The translations under genes were made by a program, and so were the position numbers. Under the pieces are notes generated by a model. The model was not told where the DNA came from and searched no databases. It worked only from the letters and a program-made list of their open reading frames with translations. DNA of 64,000 nucleotides from positions 6,200,001 through 6,264,000 of the forward strand of contig NZ_FMIC01000002.1 of the NCBI RefSeq assembly GCF_900091625.1, given 5' to 3'. The DNA is from Micromonospora peucetia. GTDB taxonomy: Bacteria > Actinomycetota > Actinomycetes > Mycobacteriales > Micromonosporaceae. Shown one piece after another: positions 1 through 12,830 of the stretch (position 1 is the first letter of the stretch; every line of letters begins with the position of its first letter).

Positions 1-658
1 GGCACGCCAGATGCAGGGCGACCAGCGACGACGAGCAGGCCGTGTCGACCGTGACCGCCGGGCCCTCCAGGCCGAGGGCGTACGCGATCCGCCCGGAGAC
101 GACGCTGGTGGCCGTACCCGTCAGCAGGTAGCCCTCGTCGGTGCCCTCGGCCTCGCTCTGCGGGCCCATCCCGTAGCCGTTGGCGGCGGTCCCGACGAAG
201 ACGCCGACCTTCTGTCCGCGCATGGACGCGGGCGCGATTCCGGCGTACTCGAACGCCTCCCACGACGTCTCCAGCAGCAGCCGCTGCTGGGGGTCCATGG
301 CGACGGCCTCGCGGGGCGAGATGCCGAAGAACTCGGCGTCGAAGTCGGCCGCGTCGTAGAGGAAACCACCCTCGCGGGTGGTGGACCGGCCGGCCCGGTC
401 GGCGTCCGGGTCGTACAGGTTGTCCAGGTCCCAGCCTCGGCCCGTCGGGAACCCGCCGATCGCGTCGCCACCGGAGGCCACCAGGTCCCAGAGCTGCTCC
501 GGGCTGGCGACGCCGCCCGGGTAGCGGCAGGACATGGCGACGATCGCGATCGGCTCGCGGGCGGCAGCGGTCAACTGCTGGTTGAGCTGACGGAGGCGGC
601 CCGTCTCCTTGAGCGAGGCGCGAAGCGCCTCGACGACCTTGTCTGCGGACGTAGACAT
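1..658 (-). CDS. PKS-F: modular type I polyketide synthase, N-terminal part only (docking coil and start of KS)
   Basis: The first 219 residues of a further PKS protein are present; the gene runs off the left end. The N-terminus ([18 protein letters not shown]) is a helical docking coil that resembles the PikAIV type rather than the DEBS type of the other PKS proteins here. A ketosynthase begins near residue 36 ([10 protein letters not shown]). The window ends just after the active-site cysteine in DTACSSSL (bases 35-37, about residue 208). The start at 658 was chosen because a GGAG lies six bases upstream; an ATG directly before it (661) is too close. Only 26 bp separate this start from the PKS-B stop and no promoter is visible, so the two are probably cotranscribed. 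Later domains, and whether this protein ends the assembly line, cannot be seen. Confidence 0.93.
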   Translation of the reverse strand, partial: MSTSADKVVEALRASLKETGRLRQLNQQLTAAAREPIAIVAMSCRYPGGVASPEQLWDLVASGGDAIGGFPTGRGWDLDNLYDPDADRAGRSTTREGGFLYDAADFDAEFFGISPREAVAMDPQQRLLLETSWEAFEYAGIAPASMRGQKVGVFVGTAANGYGMGPQSEAEGTDEGYLLTGTATSVVSGRIAYALGLEGPAVTVDTACSSSLVALHLAC

Positions 659-684
659 CATGAGCTCCGTACTGGGGACAACGG

Positions 685-3600
685 TCAGGATTCGGTTCCG
701 TCAAGCGCCAGCCTGACGAGGGTGTCGGTGTCCATCTCGTCGAGGTCCAGGGTCTCGTCGGTGGACTCGTCACCCGCGCCGCCGTCGGCGCCGGTGAGGT
801 TGAGCAGCAGGTCCAGCAGGCCGGCCTCGCGGATACGGGCCAGCGGGATGGTCGCGAGCGCCTGCCGCACCGCCACCTCCGCCGGGTCGCCGTCGTCGGC
901 CTGCCGCCCTTCGGGCACCAGGCCGTCGAGCAGGTTGTCGGCGAGGACGGCCGGGTTGGGATAGTCGAAGACGAGGGTGGCGGGCAGCGACAGGCCGGTG
1001 GCCGCGGTCAGCCGGTTGCGCAACTCGACCGCCGTCAACGAGTCGAACCCGAGTTCCTTGAACGCGCGCCCGGGCTTGACCCGGTCCGTGCCCGGGTGAC
1101 CGAGCACGGCGGAGGCGTGGGCACGGACCAGCTCGACCAGGTGCCGGACCTGCTCGTTGCGGGGCAGGGTGAGCAGGTGCTCCCGGAGCCCGTCGGCGGC
1201 GCCGCCCGGCTGCTCCTCGGCGTGGGCGTGGACCGCCTCCCGGGCCTCGACGATGTCGTCGAGCAGTGGCCGGGGGCGGGCCGAGGCGTACGCCGGGGCG
1301 AAGACCGCCCAGTCGACGTCGGCCACGGTCAGCGCGGCCCCGGGCAGGCCGACGGCGTACCGCATGGCGTGCACGGCGTCGGCCGGTGCCATCGCGGTCA
1401 GGCCGCGCCGGGCCAGCAGTTGCTGGGCCTCGCCGGTGGCCATGCCGCCGTCGGCCCATGGTCCCCAGGCCACGGACGTCGCCGCCAGGCCCCGCCCGCG
1501 GCGGTTCTCCGCCAGCGCGTCGAGGAAGGCGTTGCCCGTGGCGTAGGCGGACTGTCCGCCGCTGCCCCACACTCCGGCGATGGAGGAGAAGAGCACGAAC
1601 GCGTCCAACGGCCGGTCGCCGAGCAGGGCGTCCAGGTGCAGCGCGCCGGCGACCTTGCCGTCGAGCACGCCGGCGAACGCGGCCAGGTCCGTGTCGGCGA
1701 TCATGCCGACGTCGCCCGCGCCCGCCGCGTGCACCACGGCCGTCAGCGGCGCGGGATCCTCGTCCAGCCGGGCCAGCAGGGCCGCCACCTGGTCGCGGTC
1801 GGCCGCGTCGCAGGCGACGACCGACACCCGGACATCCTGTGCGGTCAACTCCTCGCGCAGTTCCGCGGCGCCGATGGCACGGTCGCCCCGACGGCTGGTC
1901 AGCACGACGTGCGCGGCGCCGTTGGCCGCCGCCCACCGGGCCACGTGGGCGCCGAGCGCGCCGGTGCCACCGGTGATCAGCACCGTGCCCGACGGCTGCC
2001 ACCGCTCCGCCGTGTCGGGAGCGGCGGAGGCCGCCCGGACGAGACGACGGACGAAGACCCCGGACGGTCGTACGGCCACCTGGTCCTCGTCGCCGGCGCC
2101 GGTCACCACCCGTGCCAGCCGGTCCCAGCCCGTCGCGTCGACCTGGTCGGGCAGGTCCACCAGGCCACCCCACAGCTGGGGGTGTTCCAGGCCCGCCACG
2201 AGTCCCAGCCCCCAGAGTCCGCTCTGGGTGACGTCGCGCAGCGGGTCCCCGTCGCCGGTGCTGACCGCGCCCTGGGTCAGGCACCACAGCCGGGTCGTCG
2301 CCCCGGCGTCATGCAGCGCCTGTAGCAGCAGCAGCGTGCCGGCCGTCCCGACCGGCACGGCCGGGTGGGCCGGGTGCGGCTGGTCGCGAAGGCCGAGCAG
2401 GGAGAGCACGCCGGTGACCGGCCCATCGGCGAGCGCGCCGGCCAACTGTCGGGCGAGATCCGTCCGGTCGGTGCCGATCGGGTCGATGGTCAGCCGGACC
2501 ACGTCGGCGCCGAGTGCGGCGAGTGCCTTGGTGACCGCCTCCGCCCGGGTGCCGTCCGCCAGGTCGTCCTGCGCGGTCACGAGCAGCCAGACGCCGGGCT
2601 TCACCGGGTCGCCGGTGATGTCGGTCCGCTTCCAGCCGACCCGGTACGACCACCCGTCCACGACCGCCCGCCGCGTGCGCGCCCGGTGCCAGGTCGACAG
2701 GACCGGCAGGGCGGGGGTGAGGACGTCCAGGGCGGCGCCGTCGTCGCCGAACTGTGCGGCGAGGGCGGTCAGGTCGGCGCGTTCCACCGCGTCCCAGAAG
2801 TCGGCGTCGCCGCTGTCCGTCGTTCTCTTCCGTGGCCGGCTCACCGGCTCAGGCCAGTACCGTTCCCGTTGGAAGGCGTACGTGGGCAGGTCGACCCGAC
2901 GCGCGCCGGCGTCGGCGAACCACTCCCGCCAGAGCACCGACACCCCGTACACATGCAACTCGGCCAACGCCGCCAACAGCCCACGCACCTCCGGCCGGTC
3001 CCGCCGCTGCACAGCCACCGCCAGCACACCGTCATCGGCGGGCAGGATGTCCCCGGTCATCGCCGTCAACACGCTCTGCGGTCCGACCTCCAGGAACGTG
3101 TCCGCCCCGACAGCCCGCAGAGCCGCGACCCCGTCGGCATACCGAACCGCCTCGCGGACATGCCGCACCCAGTAGTCCGAAGTACGGATCTCGTCAGCGT
3201 CGGCAAGCACCCCGGACACATTCGACACCACCGGCAACAACGGCGCCGCGAACGTCAGACCGTCCAGGACCGCCCGGAACTCCGCCAGCATCGGCTCCAT
3301 CAACGGACTGTGGAACGCGTGACTCACCGTCAGCCGACGCGTCCGCGCACCCCGCTCCCGCCACACCCGCTCGATGTCGTCCAACACCTCGACGGCACCG
3401 GACACCACCACCGACGACGGACCGTTCACCGCCGCAATGCCCACCTGATCGGCCAAACCGGCAATCGACTCCGCCACCGCCGCCTCGTCGGCCGCCACCG
3501 CCAACATGCCGCCACCCGCCGGCAGCGCCTGCATCAGCCGGCCCCGAGCAGCGACCAACTGGCACGCGTCAGCCAGCGACAACACCCCGGCTACATACGC

Positions 3601-5973
3601 GGCAGTCACCTCACCGATCGAATGACCGGCAACCACGTCAGGAACGACACCGAACGACTCGACGAGGCGGAACAACGCCACCTCGACCGCGAACAGGCCG
3701 GCCTGGGTGTAGACGGTCTGATCCAGCAGCCCCGCTTCCGGGGTACCCGCCTCGGCGAACAACACCTCCCGCAACGGACCCGGCAACAACGGATCAAGCT
3801 GCGAACACACCTCGTCCAACGCGGCGGCGAACACCGGGAACGCCTCCGACAACTCCCGGCCCATGCCCGCGCGCTGCGCACCCTGACCCGAGAACAACAG
3901 CGCCAGTTGGCCCCGCTGCCCACCCGGACCGGTGACCACGCTGCCCGATGGCTCGCCCACCGCCAAAGCCCCGAGACCCGCCAACAACTCGTCCCGGCTC
4001 GCACCGGTCACCACCGCCCGGTGCTCCAACACCGACCGCGAACCCACCGACGACCACGCCACATCCAACGAGCGCAACTGCTCGTCGCCCACCAGCCAAC
4101 TCGCCCACCGCCCAGCCTGCGCGACGAGCGCGGCCCCGTCGTGGGCGGACAGCAACACCGGCACGACCGACGGCACGACCGGCGGCACGTTCCCGGCGAC
4201 GACCTCGCCCTCGACCACGTCGGCCGGCGGCTGCTCGATGATTACGTGCGCGTTGGTGCCGGAAATCCCGAACGACGACACCGCCGCCCGACGCGGCCGA
4301 CCCACCTCAGGCCACGGCGTGGCCTCGGTGGCGAGAGCGACCGCACCGGCCGTCCAGTCGATGTGCGGCGACGGCTCATCCACATGCAACGTCGACGGCA
4401 CCAGACCATGCCGCATCGCCATCACCATCTTGATGACGCCGGCCACCCCGGCAGCCGCCTGGGTGTGACCGATGTTCGACTTCACCGACCCCAACCACAA
4501 CGGCTCCCGGCCCTGCCGGTCCTGCCCATACGTCGCCAACAACGCCTGCGCCTCGATCGGATCACCAAGGGTCGTACCCGTGCCGTGCGCCTCCACCGCG
4601 TCCACATCCGCCGTGGTCAGGCGCGCGTTCGCCAGAGCCTGACGGATCACCCGCTGCTGCGACGGACCATTCGGCGCCGTCAACCCGTTCGACGCACCAT
4701 CCTGATTCACCGCCGTACCACGCACCACCGCCAGAATCCGCCGACCGTCCCGCTGCGCATCCGACAACCGCTGCACCAGCAGCACCCCGACACCCTCGGA
4801 CCAACCCGTACCATCCGCCGACGCCGCGAACGACTTACACCGACCGTCCTGCGACAAACCACGCTGACGCGAGAACTCGATGAACGTCCCCGGCGTCGCC
4901 ATCACCGTCACACCACCAGCCAACGCCAGATCACACTCGCCGCTACGCAACGCCTGCACCGCCAGATGCAACGCCACCAGGCTCGACGAGCACGCCGTGT
5001 CGACGGTGACCGCCGGGCCTTCCAGGCCGAAGGTGTACGCCACCCGACCCGACAGCACACTGCCCGAGTTACCGGTCCCGACGTACCCCTCGACCTCGTC
5101 GGCCAGATCCATCAGTCGCGTCGCGTAGTCGTGGTACATCACCCCGGCGAAGACGCCCGTCCGGCTGCCCCGAAGCCCCTGCGGGTCCAGGCCGGCGGAC
5201 TCGAACGTCTCCCACGATGCCTCCAACAGCAACCGGTGCTGCGGATCCATGGCGAGAGCCTCACGCGGCGAGATACCGAAGAATCCCGGGTCGAACTCCC
5301 CGGCCCCGTACAGGAACCCACCGTGCCGGGTGTACGACGTACCGGGATGGTCCGGATCGGGGTCATACAACGAATCCAGGTCCCAACCACGATCGGCCGG
5401 GAACTCCCCGATCCCCTCCCCGCCGATGCTGATCAGCTTCCACAGCTGGTCGGGGGACTCCACCCCGCCGGGGTAGCGGCAGGCCATGCCCACGATGGCG
5501 ATCGGCTCGTCGGCGTCGCCAAGGGTCGGCTCGTCGAGGGCTGCGGCGAATCCACCACCGACCAGTTCCGTGTACACGTGGGCCGCCAGGGCCTGCGGGG
5601 TCGGGTAGTCGAACACCAGGGTCGAGGTCAACCGGAGGCCGGTCGCACCGTTCACCCGATTGCGCAGCTCGACGGCGGTCAGCGAGTCGAAGCCCAACTC
5701 GCGGAACGCCCGGTCGGCCGGCACCGCCTCCGCGCTGCCGTGCCCCAGCACCTGCGCGGCCAGGCCACGCACAAGTTGGTCCACCTGTGCGAGGCCGTCC
5801 TCCTCGCTGAGGCCGGCGAGCCGGTCGGCCCAGCCGCCGCCAGCCTGTCCCGCCCGGCGGCGCGTCGCGGTCGTGCCGAACAGGGCCCGGAGCATCGGCG
5901 GCACCACCCCGCCGGAGGCCGCAGACCGCAGCGCGGGCACGTCGATCACTGCCGGCACCAGCGCCGGCCGCTC
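685..5973 (-). CDS. PKS-B segment 3: ACP of module 3, then KS-AT(malonyl)-KR(A-type)-ACP of module 4 and C-terminal docking domain
   Basis: This is the 3' frame of PKS-B. The open frame reaches 6105, but only bases below 5974 match PKS ([13 protein letters not shown] continues the KR tail of segment 2). It contains the module 3 ACP (LGFDSL near 5690) and a complete module 4: KS with DTACSSS, malonyl AT (GHSIG, SHAFHS), no DH, an A-type KR (SSIAGVWG with Trp, Tyr in GQSAYATGN, no LDD) and an ACP. Module 4 should leave an L-configured beta-hydroxyl. The C-terminus ([16 protein letters not shown], then [13 protein letters not shown]) differs from the ends of PKS-C, -D and -E and fits the coil of PKS-F. 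The stop is at 685. Confidence 0.9.
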   Translation of the reverse strand, partial: ERPALVPAVIDVPALRSAASGGVVPPMLRALFGTTATRRRAGQAGGGWADRLAGLSEEDGLAQVDQLVRGLAAQVLGHGSAEAVPADRAFRELGFDSLTAVELRNRVNGATGLRLTSTLVFDYPTPQALAAHVYTELVGGGFAAALDEPTLGDADEPIAIVGMACRYPGGVESPDQLWKLISIGGEGIGEFPADRGWDLDSLYDPDPDHPGTSYTRHGGFLYGAGEFDPGFFGISPREALAMDPQHRLLLEASWETFESAGLDPQGLRGSRTGVFAGVMYHDYATRLMDLADEVEGYVGTGNSGSVLSGRVAYTFGLEGPAVTVDTACSSSLVALHLAVQALRSGECDLALAGGVTVMATPGTFIEFSRQRGLSQDGRCKSFAASADGTGWSEGVGVLLVQRLSDAQRDGRRILAVVRGTAVNQDGASNGLTAPNGPSQQRVIRQALANARLTTADVDAVEAHGTGTTLGDPIEAQALLATYGQDRQGREPLWLGSVKSNIGHTQAAAGVAGVIKMVMAMRHGLVPSTLHVDEPSPHIDWTAGAVALATEATPWPEVGRPRRAAVSSFGISGTNAHVIIEQPPADVVEGEVVAGNVPPVVPSVVPVLLSAHDGAALVAQAGRWASWLVGDEQLRSLDVAWSSVGSRSVLEHRAVVTGASRDELLAGLGALAVGEPSGSVVTGPGGQRGQLALLFSGQGAQRAGMGRELSEAFPVFAAALDEVCSQLDPLLPGPLREVLFAEAGTPEAGLLDQTVYTQAGLFAVEVALFRLVESFGVVPDVVAGHSIGEVTAAYVAGVLSLADACQLVAARGRLMQALPAGGGMLAVAADEAAVAESIAGLADQVGIAAVNGPSSVVVSGAVEVLDDIERVWRERGARTRRLTVSHAFHSPLMEPMLAEFRAVLDGLTFAAPLLPVVSNVSGVLADADEIRTSDYWVRHVREAVRYADGVAALRAVGADTFLEVGPQSVLTAMTGDILPADDGVLAVAVQRRDRPEVRGLLAALAELHVYGVSVLWREWFADAGARRVDLPTYAFQRERYWPEPVSRPRKRTTDSGDADFWDAVERADLTALAAQFGDDGAALDVLTPALPVLSTWHRARTRRAVVDGWSYRVGWKRTDITGDPVKPGVWLLVTAQDDLADGTRAEAVTKALAALGADVVRLTIDPIGTDRTDLARQLAGALADGPVTGVLSLLGLRDQPHPAHPAVPVGTAGTLLLLQALHDAGATTRLWCLTQGAVSTGDGDPLRDVTQSGLWGLGLVAGLEHPQLWGGLVDLPDQVDATGWDRLARVVTGAGDEDQVAVRPSGVFVRRLVRAASAAPDTAERWQPSGTVLITGGTGALGAHVARWAAANGAAHVVLTSRRGDRAIGAAELREELTAQDVRVSVVACDAADRDQVAALLARLDEDPAPLTAVVHAAGAGDVGMIADTDLAAFAGVLDGKVAGALHLDALLGDRPLDAFVLFSSIAGVWGSGGQSAYATGNAFLDALAENRRGRGLAATSVAWGPWADGGMATGEAQQLLARRGLTAMAPADAVHAMRYAVGLPGAALTVADVDWAVFAPAYASARPRPLLDDIVEAREAVHAHAEEQPGGAADGLREHLLTLPRNEQVRHLVELVRAHASAVLGHPGTDRVKPGRAFKELGFDSLTAVELRNRLTAATGLSLPATLVFDYPNPAVLADNLLDGLVPEGRQADDGDPAEVAVRQALATIPLARIREAGLLDLLLNLTGADGGAGDESTDETLDLDEMDTDTLVRLALDGTES

Positions 5974-8900
5974 CGCCCCAGGGCGACGTCGAACAGCTCC
6001 AACCCGGTTCGGGCGTTCATCGGCCTGAGGCCGGCACGCGCCGTCCGGGCCCGGCCGATCCCGCCCATCGACGCGGCCATACCCGCCGTGTCCCACACTC
6101 CCCACGCCAGGCTCACCGCCGGCAACCCCAGCTGCCGCCGATACACCGCCAACCCGTCCAGGAACGCGTTACCCGCCGCGTACGCCGACTGACCCGGCGA
6201 ACCCAACACCCCCGCCACCGACGAGAACACCACGAACAAGTCCAGACCAAGGCCGGCAGTCGCCTCGTGCAGGAACCAACCTGCCGACACCTTCGGCGCC
6301 AGCACTCCCGCCAGCCGCTCACCGGTGACCCGCTCGATCACCCCGTCGTCCAGCACACCGGCCGTGTGCACCACGCCCGCCAACCGGCCGGCGGCAGAGA
6401 TCTCGCCGACCAGCCCGACGACCTCGTCCTGAACGGTCACGTCACACGCCACCAGCCGCACCGACGCGCCCAGACCCGACAACCGCTCCGACAACTCGTC
6501 AGCGCCCGGGGCATCCGGGCCACGCCGCGACACCAGCACCAGCGACCGCGCCCCGTACGCCGTCACCAGATGCTCGGCCACCAACGCACCCAACGCACCC
6601 GTGCCACCGGTCACCAACACCGCACCGTCACCCAGGGTCGGCGCCTGCGCCGACACCGGAGCCACCGTACGCACCAGACGTGGCACGAACACCGCACCGG
6701 CGCGGATCGCCAGTTGGCCGTCGGCCGGGTCGGCGGCGAACCGGGCCAGGGTGCCCAGCACGCTGACGTTCACTCCCCGGTCGACGTCGGCCAGGACGAG
6801 GCGGCCTGGATGCTCCGACTGCGCCGATCGCAGCAGACCCCACACCGCGGCTCCGGCCAGGTCGACGATCTGGTCCTCGGCGCCGACGGACACCGCGCGC
6901 CGGGTCACCACCACCAGCTTCGAGCCGGCCAGGACGTCGGCCGACAGCCACGCCTGCACGAGGCCCAACACGTCCGATGTCACCGCCCGCACCGTCTCCG
7001 CCGGGTCTGCGTCGTCGGCGTCCAGCCCGGTCGGCGCGAACAGCAGCAGGCGCGGCGGCGCGGTGCCGGCGTCGATCGCGGCCAGCAGCTGCGCGATCGT
7101 CTCGGCGGCGGGACCGCCCGAGACGCCCGGCAGGGCCGGCCCGCCCAGCACCGCCCAACCCGACACGTCGTCGACCGGCTCGACCTCCTCGGCCTGCCAG
7201 ATCACCTCGAACAGCGACCGCGATGCCACACCCGGTGCCACCATGCCGGTCAGCTCCCGCAGGACCAGGGAGTCCACCGACACCACCGGCGCACCCACCT
7301 CGTCACACGCCACCAACCGCACCCCGGAACCATTGCGGGTCAACCGCACCCGCAACACCCCCGCACCCGAGGCATGCACCTGCACACCCTCGAACACGAA
7401 CGGCACCCGCGGCCCACCAGCACTCTCGCCGGCCAGCAATCCGACCGGATGCAACGCCGCGTCCAACAACGCCGGGTGCACCCCGAACCGGGCCGCCTCC
7501 ACCGCCGCGTCCTCCGGCAGAACCACCTCGGCGAACACCTCGCCACCGCCGGTCCACACCCGCCGGAGACCCTGGAACACCGGTCCGTACGACAGGCCAC
7601 GCTCCGCCAGCGCGGCATACCAGCCCGTCAGGTCCACCTCGGACGCGCCGGCCGGCGGCCAGGCACCCGTCCTCGGCTCATCGGCCGTGGAGGGCTCCAG
7701 CACACCCTCGGCATGCCGGGTCCAGCCGGCCTCCGGGTCCTCGTCGGGACGTGAGTAGACGGCGACGGGACGCTGCGGCGAGTCCGACGCGGAGACCCGG
7801 ACCTGGATCCGCACGCCGCCTGCCTCGGGCAGCACCAGCGGCACCAGCACCGTCAGGTCCCGCAACCGGGGCAGGCCCACCTCGTCGCCGGCCCGGACGG
7901 CCAACTCGACCAGCGCGGTACCCGGGACCAGCGTCAGCCCGGAGACCACATGCTCAGCCAGCCAGGCGTGCGTGGCCAGGGACAGCCGGCCGGTCAGCAC
8001 CACCTCGTCGTCGCCGGCCAGGTCCACTGCCGCACCGAGCAGCCCGTGCCCCGCCACCCCGAGGCCGGCGCCGGATACGTCACCGGCCCGCAGCCGGCCC
8101 ACGGCCGGCCAGAACCGTTGCCGCTGGAACGGATACGTCGGCAGGTCGACCAGGCGGGTCACGGTGCCCGGAAGAAGGGCGGTCCAGGTGACCGGCACGC
8201 CGTGCACGTGCAGCTCAGCCAGGGCGTTCACCAGCGACACCGGTTCGGGCCGGTCCGGACGGAGAGTTGCCACAACCGCCACCGGGGGCGTGGTCCCGTC
8301 GTCCGGCAGGCAGTTCCGCACCATGCCGGCGAGCACCGTGTCGGGGCCCAGTTCGAGGAACGCGCGGACGTTGCGCGAGCGCAGGGTGGCGACCCCGTCG
8401 GCGAACCGGACCGTCTCGCGTACGTGCCGGACCCAGTAGTCGGGGGTGCCGATCTCGTCGGGGTCCGCGATCTCCCCGGTCAGGTTCGACACGATCGGCA
8501 GGGTCGGCCAGTGGAACGTCAGTCCGTCGAGCACCCGCCGGAACTCGGGCAGCATCGGCTCCATCAGCGGGCTGTGGAACGCGTGGCTGACCTTCAGCCG
8601 GCGGGTGCGGACGCCCCGTTCCTGCCAGGTCCGCTCCAGTTCGTCGAGCACCTGGACGTCGCCGGAGACCACCACGCCGGTCGGGGCGTTCACGGCTGCG
8701 ACGCCGACCCGGCCGGTGTGCCCGGCCAGCGACTCCACGACGGCCGGCTCGTCGGCGCCGACCGCGAGCATCCCGCCACCGGCGGGCAGGGCCTGCATCA
8801 GCCGGCCACGCGCCGCGACCAGGGCGCACGCGTCGGCGAGGCTGAACAGGCCGGCGACGTGGGCGGCGGCCACCTCGCCGATGGAGTGCCCGGCCACCAG

Positions 8901-11900
8901 GTCGGGTACCACGCCGAACGACTCGACCAACCGGAACAGCGCCACCTCGACGGCGAACAACCCGGCCTGGGTGAACACCGTCCGATCCAGCAGCTCCGCC
9001 TCCGGCGTGCCCGCCCCGGCGAACATCACCTCACGCAGCGGACTCGGCAGCAACGGATCCAGATGCCCGCACACCTCCTCCAAAGCGGCGGCGAAGACCG
9101 GCCAGGTCTCGTACAGCTCACGACCCATGCCGGCACGCTGCGCGCCCTGACCGGAGAAGAGGACGGCGGTCCGCCCGCCCCGGGCCACCCCGTGGACGAC
9201 GGCGGCCGAGGGCTGGTCGTCCGCCACCGCGTCGAGGGCGGCGAGCAGGCCGTCCCGGTCGCGGGGCAGCAGCACCGCGCGGTGCTCGAAGGCGGTACGG
9301 CCGGTGACGAGGGCCTGGGCGATGTCGGCAACGGTCAGGTCCGGCTCGTCGACAACCAGGGTCCGCAGCCGGCGTGCCTGCTCGCGCAGGGCGTTGTCGT
9401 CACGGGCCGAGAGGACGCAGGCGACGAGATCGCCCGGGGCCGTGCCGGTGGGCGCTCCGGTCGGCGGCGGGGCGTACTCCGGCGCCTGTTCGATGATGGT
9501 GTGCGCGTTGGTGCCACTGATGCCGAACGACGACACCGCCGCCCGACGCGGCCGGTCCGCAACCGGCCACGGCCGCGCCTCAGCAAGCAGAGCAACCGCC
9601 CCCGCCGCCCAGTCGACATGCGGCGACGGCTCATCCACGTGCAACGTCGACGGCAGCAACCCGTACCGCATCGCCTGCACCATCTTGATCACACCAGCCA
9701 CACCCGCCGCCGCCTGCGCGTGACCGATGTTCGACTTGATCGATCCCAACCACAGTGGCCGATCCTGCGGCCGGTCCTTCCCGTACGTCGCCAGCAGGGC
9801 CTGCGCCTCGATCGGGTCACCCAGCGCGGTGCCGGTGCCGTGCGCCTCGACCGCGTCCACGTCGGCCGTGGTCAACCGGGCGTTGGCCAGCGCCTGCCGG
9901 ATCACCCGCTGCTGCGACGGACCGTTCGGGGCGGTCAGGCCACTGCTGGCGCCGTCCTGGTTGATCGCGCTGCCCCGCACGACGGCGAGGACCCGGTGCC
10001 CGTTGCGCTGCGCGTCGGAGAGGCGTTCCAGCAGGAGCATTCCGGCGCCCTCGGCGAAGCCGGTCCCGTCGGCGCCCGCGCCGAAGGCCTTGCACCGCCC
10101 GTCGGACGACAGGCCACGCTGCCGGGAGAACTCGGTGAGCATGCCGGGGGTGGACATGACGCTCACCCCGCCGGCGAGCGCGAGCCGGCACTCGTCCTGC
10201 CGCAGCGCCTGGGTCGCCAGGTGCAGCGCGACCAGCGACGACGAACAGGCGGTGTCGACGGTGACCGCGGGGCCTTCCAGCCCGAACAGGTAGGAGATCC
10301 GTCCCGAGGCGACGCTGCCCGCGCTGCCGTTGCCGACGTAGCCCTCCAGCTCGTCGGTGGTGCCGGCGGCCTGGGAGGCGTAGTCGTGGTAGATGAGCCC
10401 GACGTACACGCCGGTGCTGCTGCCCCGCGCCGAGTGCGGGTCGATCCCCGCCCGTTCGAATGCCTCCCAGGACGTCTCCAGCAGCAGCCGCTGCTGCGGG
10501 TCCATGGCCAACGCCTCCCGGGGTGAGATCCCGAAGAAGGCGGCGTCGAACTGGGCGGCGTCGTGGATGAAGCCCCCCTGCCGGGGTACGGACGCGCTGT
10601 CCTCGCCGCTGGCGCGCAGGTCGTTCAGGTCCCAGCCCCGGTCGGTGGGGAAGGGCGAGATGACGTCGGCGCCGGTGGTGACCAGCTCCCAGAGCTGCTC
10701 GGGGGTCTGCACGCCGCCGGGGAACCGGCAGGCCATGCCGATGATGGCGATCGGCTCGTCGAGCGCGGCGACCGTGCCGACCGCCGTGGACCGGGCCGTA
10801 GCCGTCCCGCCGCCCAGTTCCTGGTCGAGGAACTCGGCGAGCACGACCGGGGCCGGGTAGTCGAACGCGACGGTCGCGGGCAGCCGCAGCCCGGTCGCGG
10901 CGGACAGCCGGTTGCGCAGTTCCACCGAGGTGAGCGAGTCGAAGCCCAGTTCCTTGAAGGCACGTTGGGCGTCGACCTGCTCCGCCGAGCGGTGCCCGAG
11001 CACGGCGGCCACGTTCGTGGCCACCAGGTCGAGCAGGTGACCGCGCCGCTCGGCGGGGCTGAGCATCGCCAGGCGGTCCCGTACCGACGCGGTGTCCGCC
11101 GGGGCCCGGCCCACCGTGCGACGCGCGGGCGCGGTGGTCCGGATCAGGTCACGCAGCAGGCTGGGCACGCTCCCGCCCGCCGGCCGCGACGCCGCCGGCA
11201 GGTTCATGAGTACGAGGTGAGCGGTGTCGCGCTGCCGTGCCAGCTCGTAGAGCGCGACGCCCTGCTGGTCGGTCAACGGGGCACTGGTGGCGCGGATCGC
11301 CTTGCGGTGGTCGTTGCCGCCGAGGTGGGCGGTCATCGCGCTGCTGGTGGCCCACAGCCCCCAGGCGAGGCTGGTGGCGGGTAGTCCCTGCTGCCGGCGG
11401 TGCCCGGCAAGGGCGTCGAGGAACGCGTTGGCCGCGGCGTAGTTGCCCTGCCCCGGGGAGCCGAGGGTGGCCGCCACCGAGGAGAACACCACGAAGTCGG
11501 CCAGGTCCAGGTGCCGGGTGGCCTCGTGCAACGCCCAGCCGGCGTCCACCTTCGGCGCCATCACCGTACGCAGCGCCGCCTCGTCGAGCGAGCCGATGGT
11601 CGCGTCGGCGATCACCCCGGCGGTGTGCACCACCGCGGTCAACGGATGCGCCGGGTCCACCAGATCCAGCAGTCGGGTCACCTGGTCGGGGTCGGCCACG
11701 TCTGCGGTGCCGACGGTGACCCGGGCGCCCTCCCGGGTCAGCTCCTCGACCAGGTCCTGGTACTGCCCGGGGCCACGGCGGGAGGCCAGCAGCAGGTGCC
11801 GGGCCTGGCCGGTGGTGACGAGGTGCCGGGCGAACACCCCGGCGAGGGTGCCGCCCGCGCCGGTGATCAGTACGGTGCCGTCCGGCTCGACCAGCGTGGG

Positions 11901-12830
11901 CAGCCGCAGGACGACCTTGCCGACGTGGCGGGCCTGGCTGATGTGTCGCAGCGCCTGCCGGGCCTGCCGCACGTCCCACGACCGCACCGGCAGCGGACGC
12001 AACGCACCCTGCTCGAACAGGGCCAGCACCTCGGTCAGCATCTCGCCGATCCGCCGGTGTCCGGCCTCGTTGAGGTCGAATGCCCGGTAGGCCACGCCCG
12101 GGTGCCGGGCGGCGACCACGTCCGGGTCGCGGACGTCGGCCTTGCCCATCTCCACGAACCGGCCACCACGCGGCAACAACCGCAGCGACGCGTCGACGAA
12201 CTCACCCGCCAGGGCGTCCAACACCACATCGACCCCGGCACCATCGGTGACCGCACCGAACGTCCCCTCGAACTCCGTGGTCCGCGACGACGCGATCCGC
12301 TCCTCAGCCACCCCCAACCCACGCAACACATCCCATTTGCCGGGGCTGGCGGTGGCGAACACCGTCGCACCCCAGTGGTGCGCGAGCTGGATGGCGGCCA
12401 TGCCGACACCACCCGCACCGTTGTGGATCAACACCGACTCACCGGACCGCAACCCGGCCAGATCACGCAACGCATAGAAGGCGGTCAGGAAGACCACCGG
12501 CACGGACGCGGCCTGCGCGAAGGACCAGCCGGCCGGGATCTTCGCGACGAGTTCGCGGGTGGCGATCACCTCGGGGGCGAAGGCCGGCTCGAACATGCCC
12601 AGCACCCGGTCACCGGGCACCAGGTCGGTCACGCCGGGGCCGACCTCGACCACCACGCCCGCACCCTCACTGCCCATCACCGCCGCAGAATCCGGATACA
12701 TCCCCAACGCGATCAACACATCACGGAAGTTCACCCCCGCCGCACGCACCGCGATCCGCACCTGACCCGCATCCAGCACCCCGGGCACCGCACGAACCAA
12801 CCCGATCCCGTCCAGGGTGCCGGGGGCCAC
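5946..12830 (-). CDS. PKS-B segment 2: ER-KR-ACP of module 2, then KS-AT(malonyl)-DH-KR of module 3
   Basis: This is the middle frame of PKS-B. The open frame can begin at GTG 12830, but homologous coding starts at 12854, in the linker before the ER (APGTLDGIG). It holds the module 2 enoylreductase, a B-type-like KR (IAD motif, Tyr in GQGNYAAAN) and an ACP (LGFDSL). Module 3 follows with KS (DTACSSS), malonyl AT (GHSIG, HAFH), active-looking DH ([15 protein letters not shown]) and a B-type KR (LDD, Tyr in GQSAYAAG). Homologous coding ends at 5976 and the frame stops at 5946 with an unrelated tail of about ten residues (RSGRRWCRQ). A free-standing protein starting inside a PKS module with no ribosome site is not plausible, so I read it as part of PKS-B. 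Confidence 0.88.
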   Translation of the reverse strand: MAPGTLDGIGLVRAVPGVLDAGQVRIAVRAAGVNFRDVLIALGMYPDSAAVMGSEGAGVVVEVGPGVTDLVPGDRVLGMFEPAFAPEVIATRELVAKIPAGWSFAQAASVPVVFLTAFYALRDLAGLRSGESVLIHNGAGGVGMAAIQLAHHWGATVFATASPGKWDVLRGLGVAEERIASSRTTEFEGTFGAVTDGAGVDVVLDALAGEFVDASLRLLPRGGRFVEMGKADVRDPDVVAARHPGVAYRAFDLNEAGHRRIGEMLTEVLALFEQGALRPLPVRSWDVRQARQALRHISQARHVGKVVLRLPTLVEPDGTVLITGAGGTLAGVFARHLVTTGQARHLLLASRRGPGQYQDLVEELTREGARVTVGTADVADPDQVTRLLDLVDPAHPLTAVVHTAGVIADATIGSLDEAALRTVMAPKVDAGWALHEATRHLDLADFVVFSSVAATLGSPGQGNYAAANAFLDALAGHRRQQGLPATSLAWGLWATSSAMTAHLGGNDHRKAIRATSAPLTDQQGVALYELARQRDTAHLVLMNLPAASRPAGGSVPSLLRDLIRTTAPARRTVGRAPADTASVRDRLAMLSPAERRGHLLDLVATNVAAVLGHRSAEQVDAQRAFKELGFDSLTSVELRNRLSAATGLRLPATVAFDYPAPVVLAEFLDQELGGGTATARSTAVGTVAALDEPIAIIGMACRFPGGVQTPEQLWELVTTGADVISPFPTDRGWDLNDLRASGEDSASVPRQGGFIHDAAQFDAAFFGISPREALAMDPQQRLLLETSWEAFERAGIDPHSARGSSTGVYVGLIYHDYASQAAGTTDELEGYVGNGSAGSVASGRISYLFGLEGPAVTVDTACSSSLVALHLATQALRQDECRLALAGGVSVMSTPGMLTEFSRQRGLSSDGRCKAFGAGADGTGFAEGAGMLLLERLSDAQRNGHRVLAVVRGSAINQDGASSGLTAPNGPSQQRVIRQALANARLTTADVDAVEAHGTGTALGDPIEAQALLATYGKDRPQDRPLWLGSIKSNIGHAQAAAGVAGVIKMVQAMRYGLLPSTLHVDEPSPHVDWAAGAVALLAEARPWPVADRPRRAAVSSFGISGTNAHTIIEQAPEYAPPPTGAPTGTAPGDLVACVLSARDDNALREQARRLRTLVVDEPDLTVADIAQALVTGRTAFEHRAVLLPRDRDGLLAALDAVADDQPSAAVVHGVARGGRTAVLFSGQGAQRAGMGRELYETWPVFAAALEEVCGHLDPLLPSPLREVMFAGAGTPEAELLDRTVFTQAGLFAVEVALFRLVESFGVVPDLVAGHSIGEVAAAHVAGLFSLADACALVAARGRLMQALPAGGGMLAVGADEPAVVESLAGHTGRVGVAAVNAPTGVVVSGDVQVLDELERTWQERGVRTRRLKVSHAFHSPLMEPMLPEFRRVLDGLTFHWPTLPIVSNLTGEIADPDEIGTPDYWVRHVRETVRFADGVATLRSRNVRAFLELGPDTVLAGMVRNCLPDDGTTPPVAVVATLRPDRPEPVSLVNALAELHVHGVPVTWTALLPGTVTRLVDLPTYPFQRQRFWPAVGRLRAGDVSGAGLGVAGHGLLGAAVDLAGDDEVVLTGRLSLATHAWLAEHVVSGLTLVPGTALVELAVRAGDEVGLPRLRDLTVLVPLVLPEAGGVRIQVRVSASDSPQRPVAVYSRPDEDPEAGWTRHAEGVLEPSTADEPRTGAWPPAGASEVDLTGWYAALAERGLSYGPVFQGLRRVWTGGGEVFAEVVLPEDAAVEAARFGVHPALLDAALHPVGLLAGESAGGPRVPFVFEGVQVHASGAGVLRVRLTRNGSGVRLVACDEVGAPVVSVDSLVLRELTGMVAPGVASRSLFEVIWQAEEVEPVDDVSGWAVLGGPALPGVSGGPAAETIAQLLAAIDAGTAPPRLLLFAPTGLDADDADPAETVRAVTSDVLGLVQAWLSADVLAGSKLVVVTRRAVSVGAEDQIVDLAGAAVWGLLRSAQSEHPGRLVLADVDRGVNVSVLGTLARFAADPADGQLAIRAGAVFVPRLVRTVAPVSAQAPTLGDGAVLVTGGTGALGALVAEHLVTAYGARSLVLVSRRGPDAPGADELSERLSGLGASVRLVACDVTVQDEVVGLVGEISAAGRLAGVVHTAGVLDDGVIERVTGERLAGVLAPKVSAGWFLHEATAGLGLDLFVVFSSVAGVLGSPGQSAYAAGNAFLDGLAVYRRQLGLPAVSLAWGVWDTAGMAASMGGIGRARTARAGLRPMNARTGLELFDVALGRSGRRWCRQ
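12588..12827 (-). repeat. ER-coding repeat, copy in module 2 of PKS-B
   Basis: This 240-bp stretch encodes the first part of the enoylreductase. By eye it is identical base for base to 18878-19117 in module 1 of the same gene. It ends about 30 bp before the homopolymer frameshift at 12856. Confidence 0.85.

Noticed and set aside
121..471. Short minus-strand ORF of 116 codons near the left edge
   Set aside because: It is in a different frame from the clear KS coding of PKS-F ([10 protein letters not shown] to DTACSSSL).
2365..6192. Plus-strand open frame of 1,275 codons opposite PKS-B
   Set aside because: It has the same antisense-shadow composition and no supporting start signal.
5946..12830. 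Middle ORF of PKS-B as an independent PKS gene
   Set aside because: It begins inside a module without docking coil, KS or ribosome site. One-base repairs at homopolymers link it seamlessly to both neighbours.
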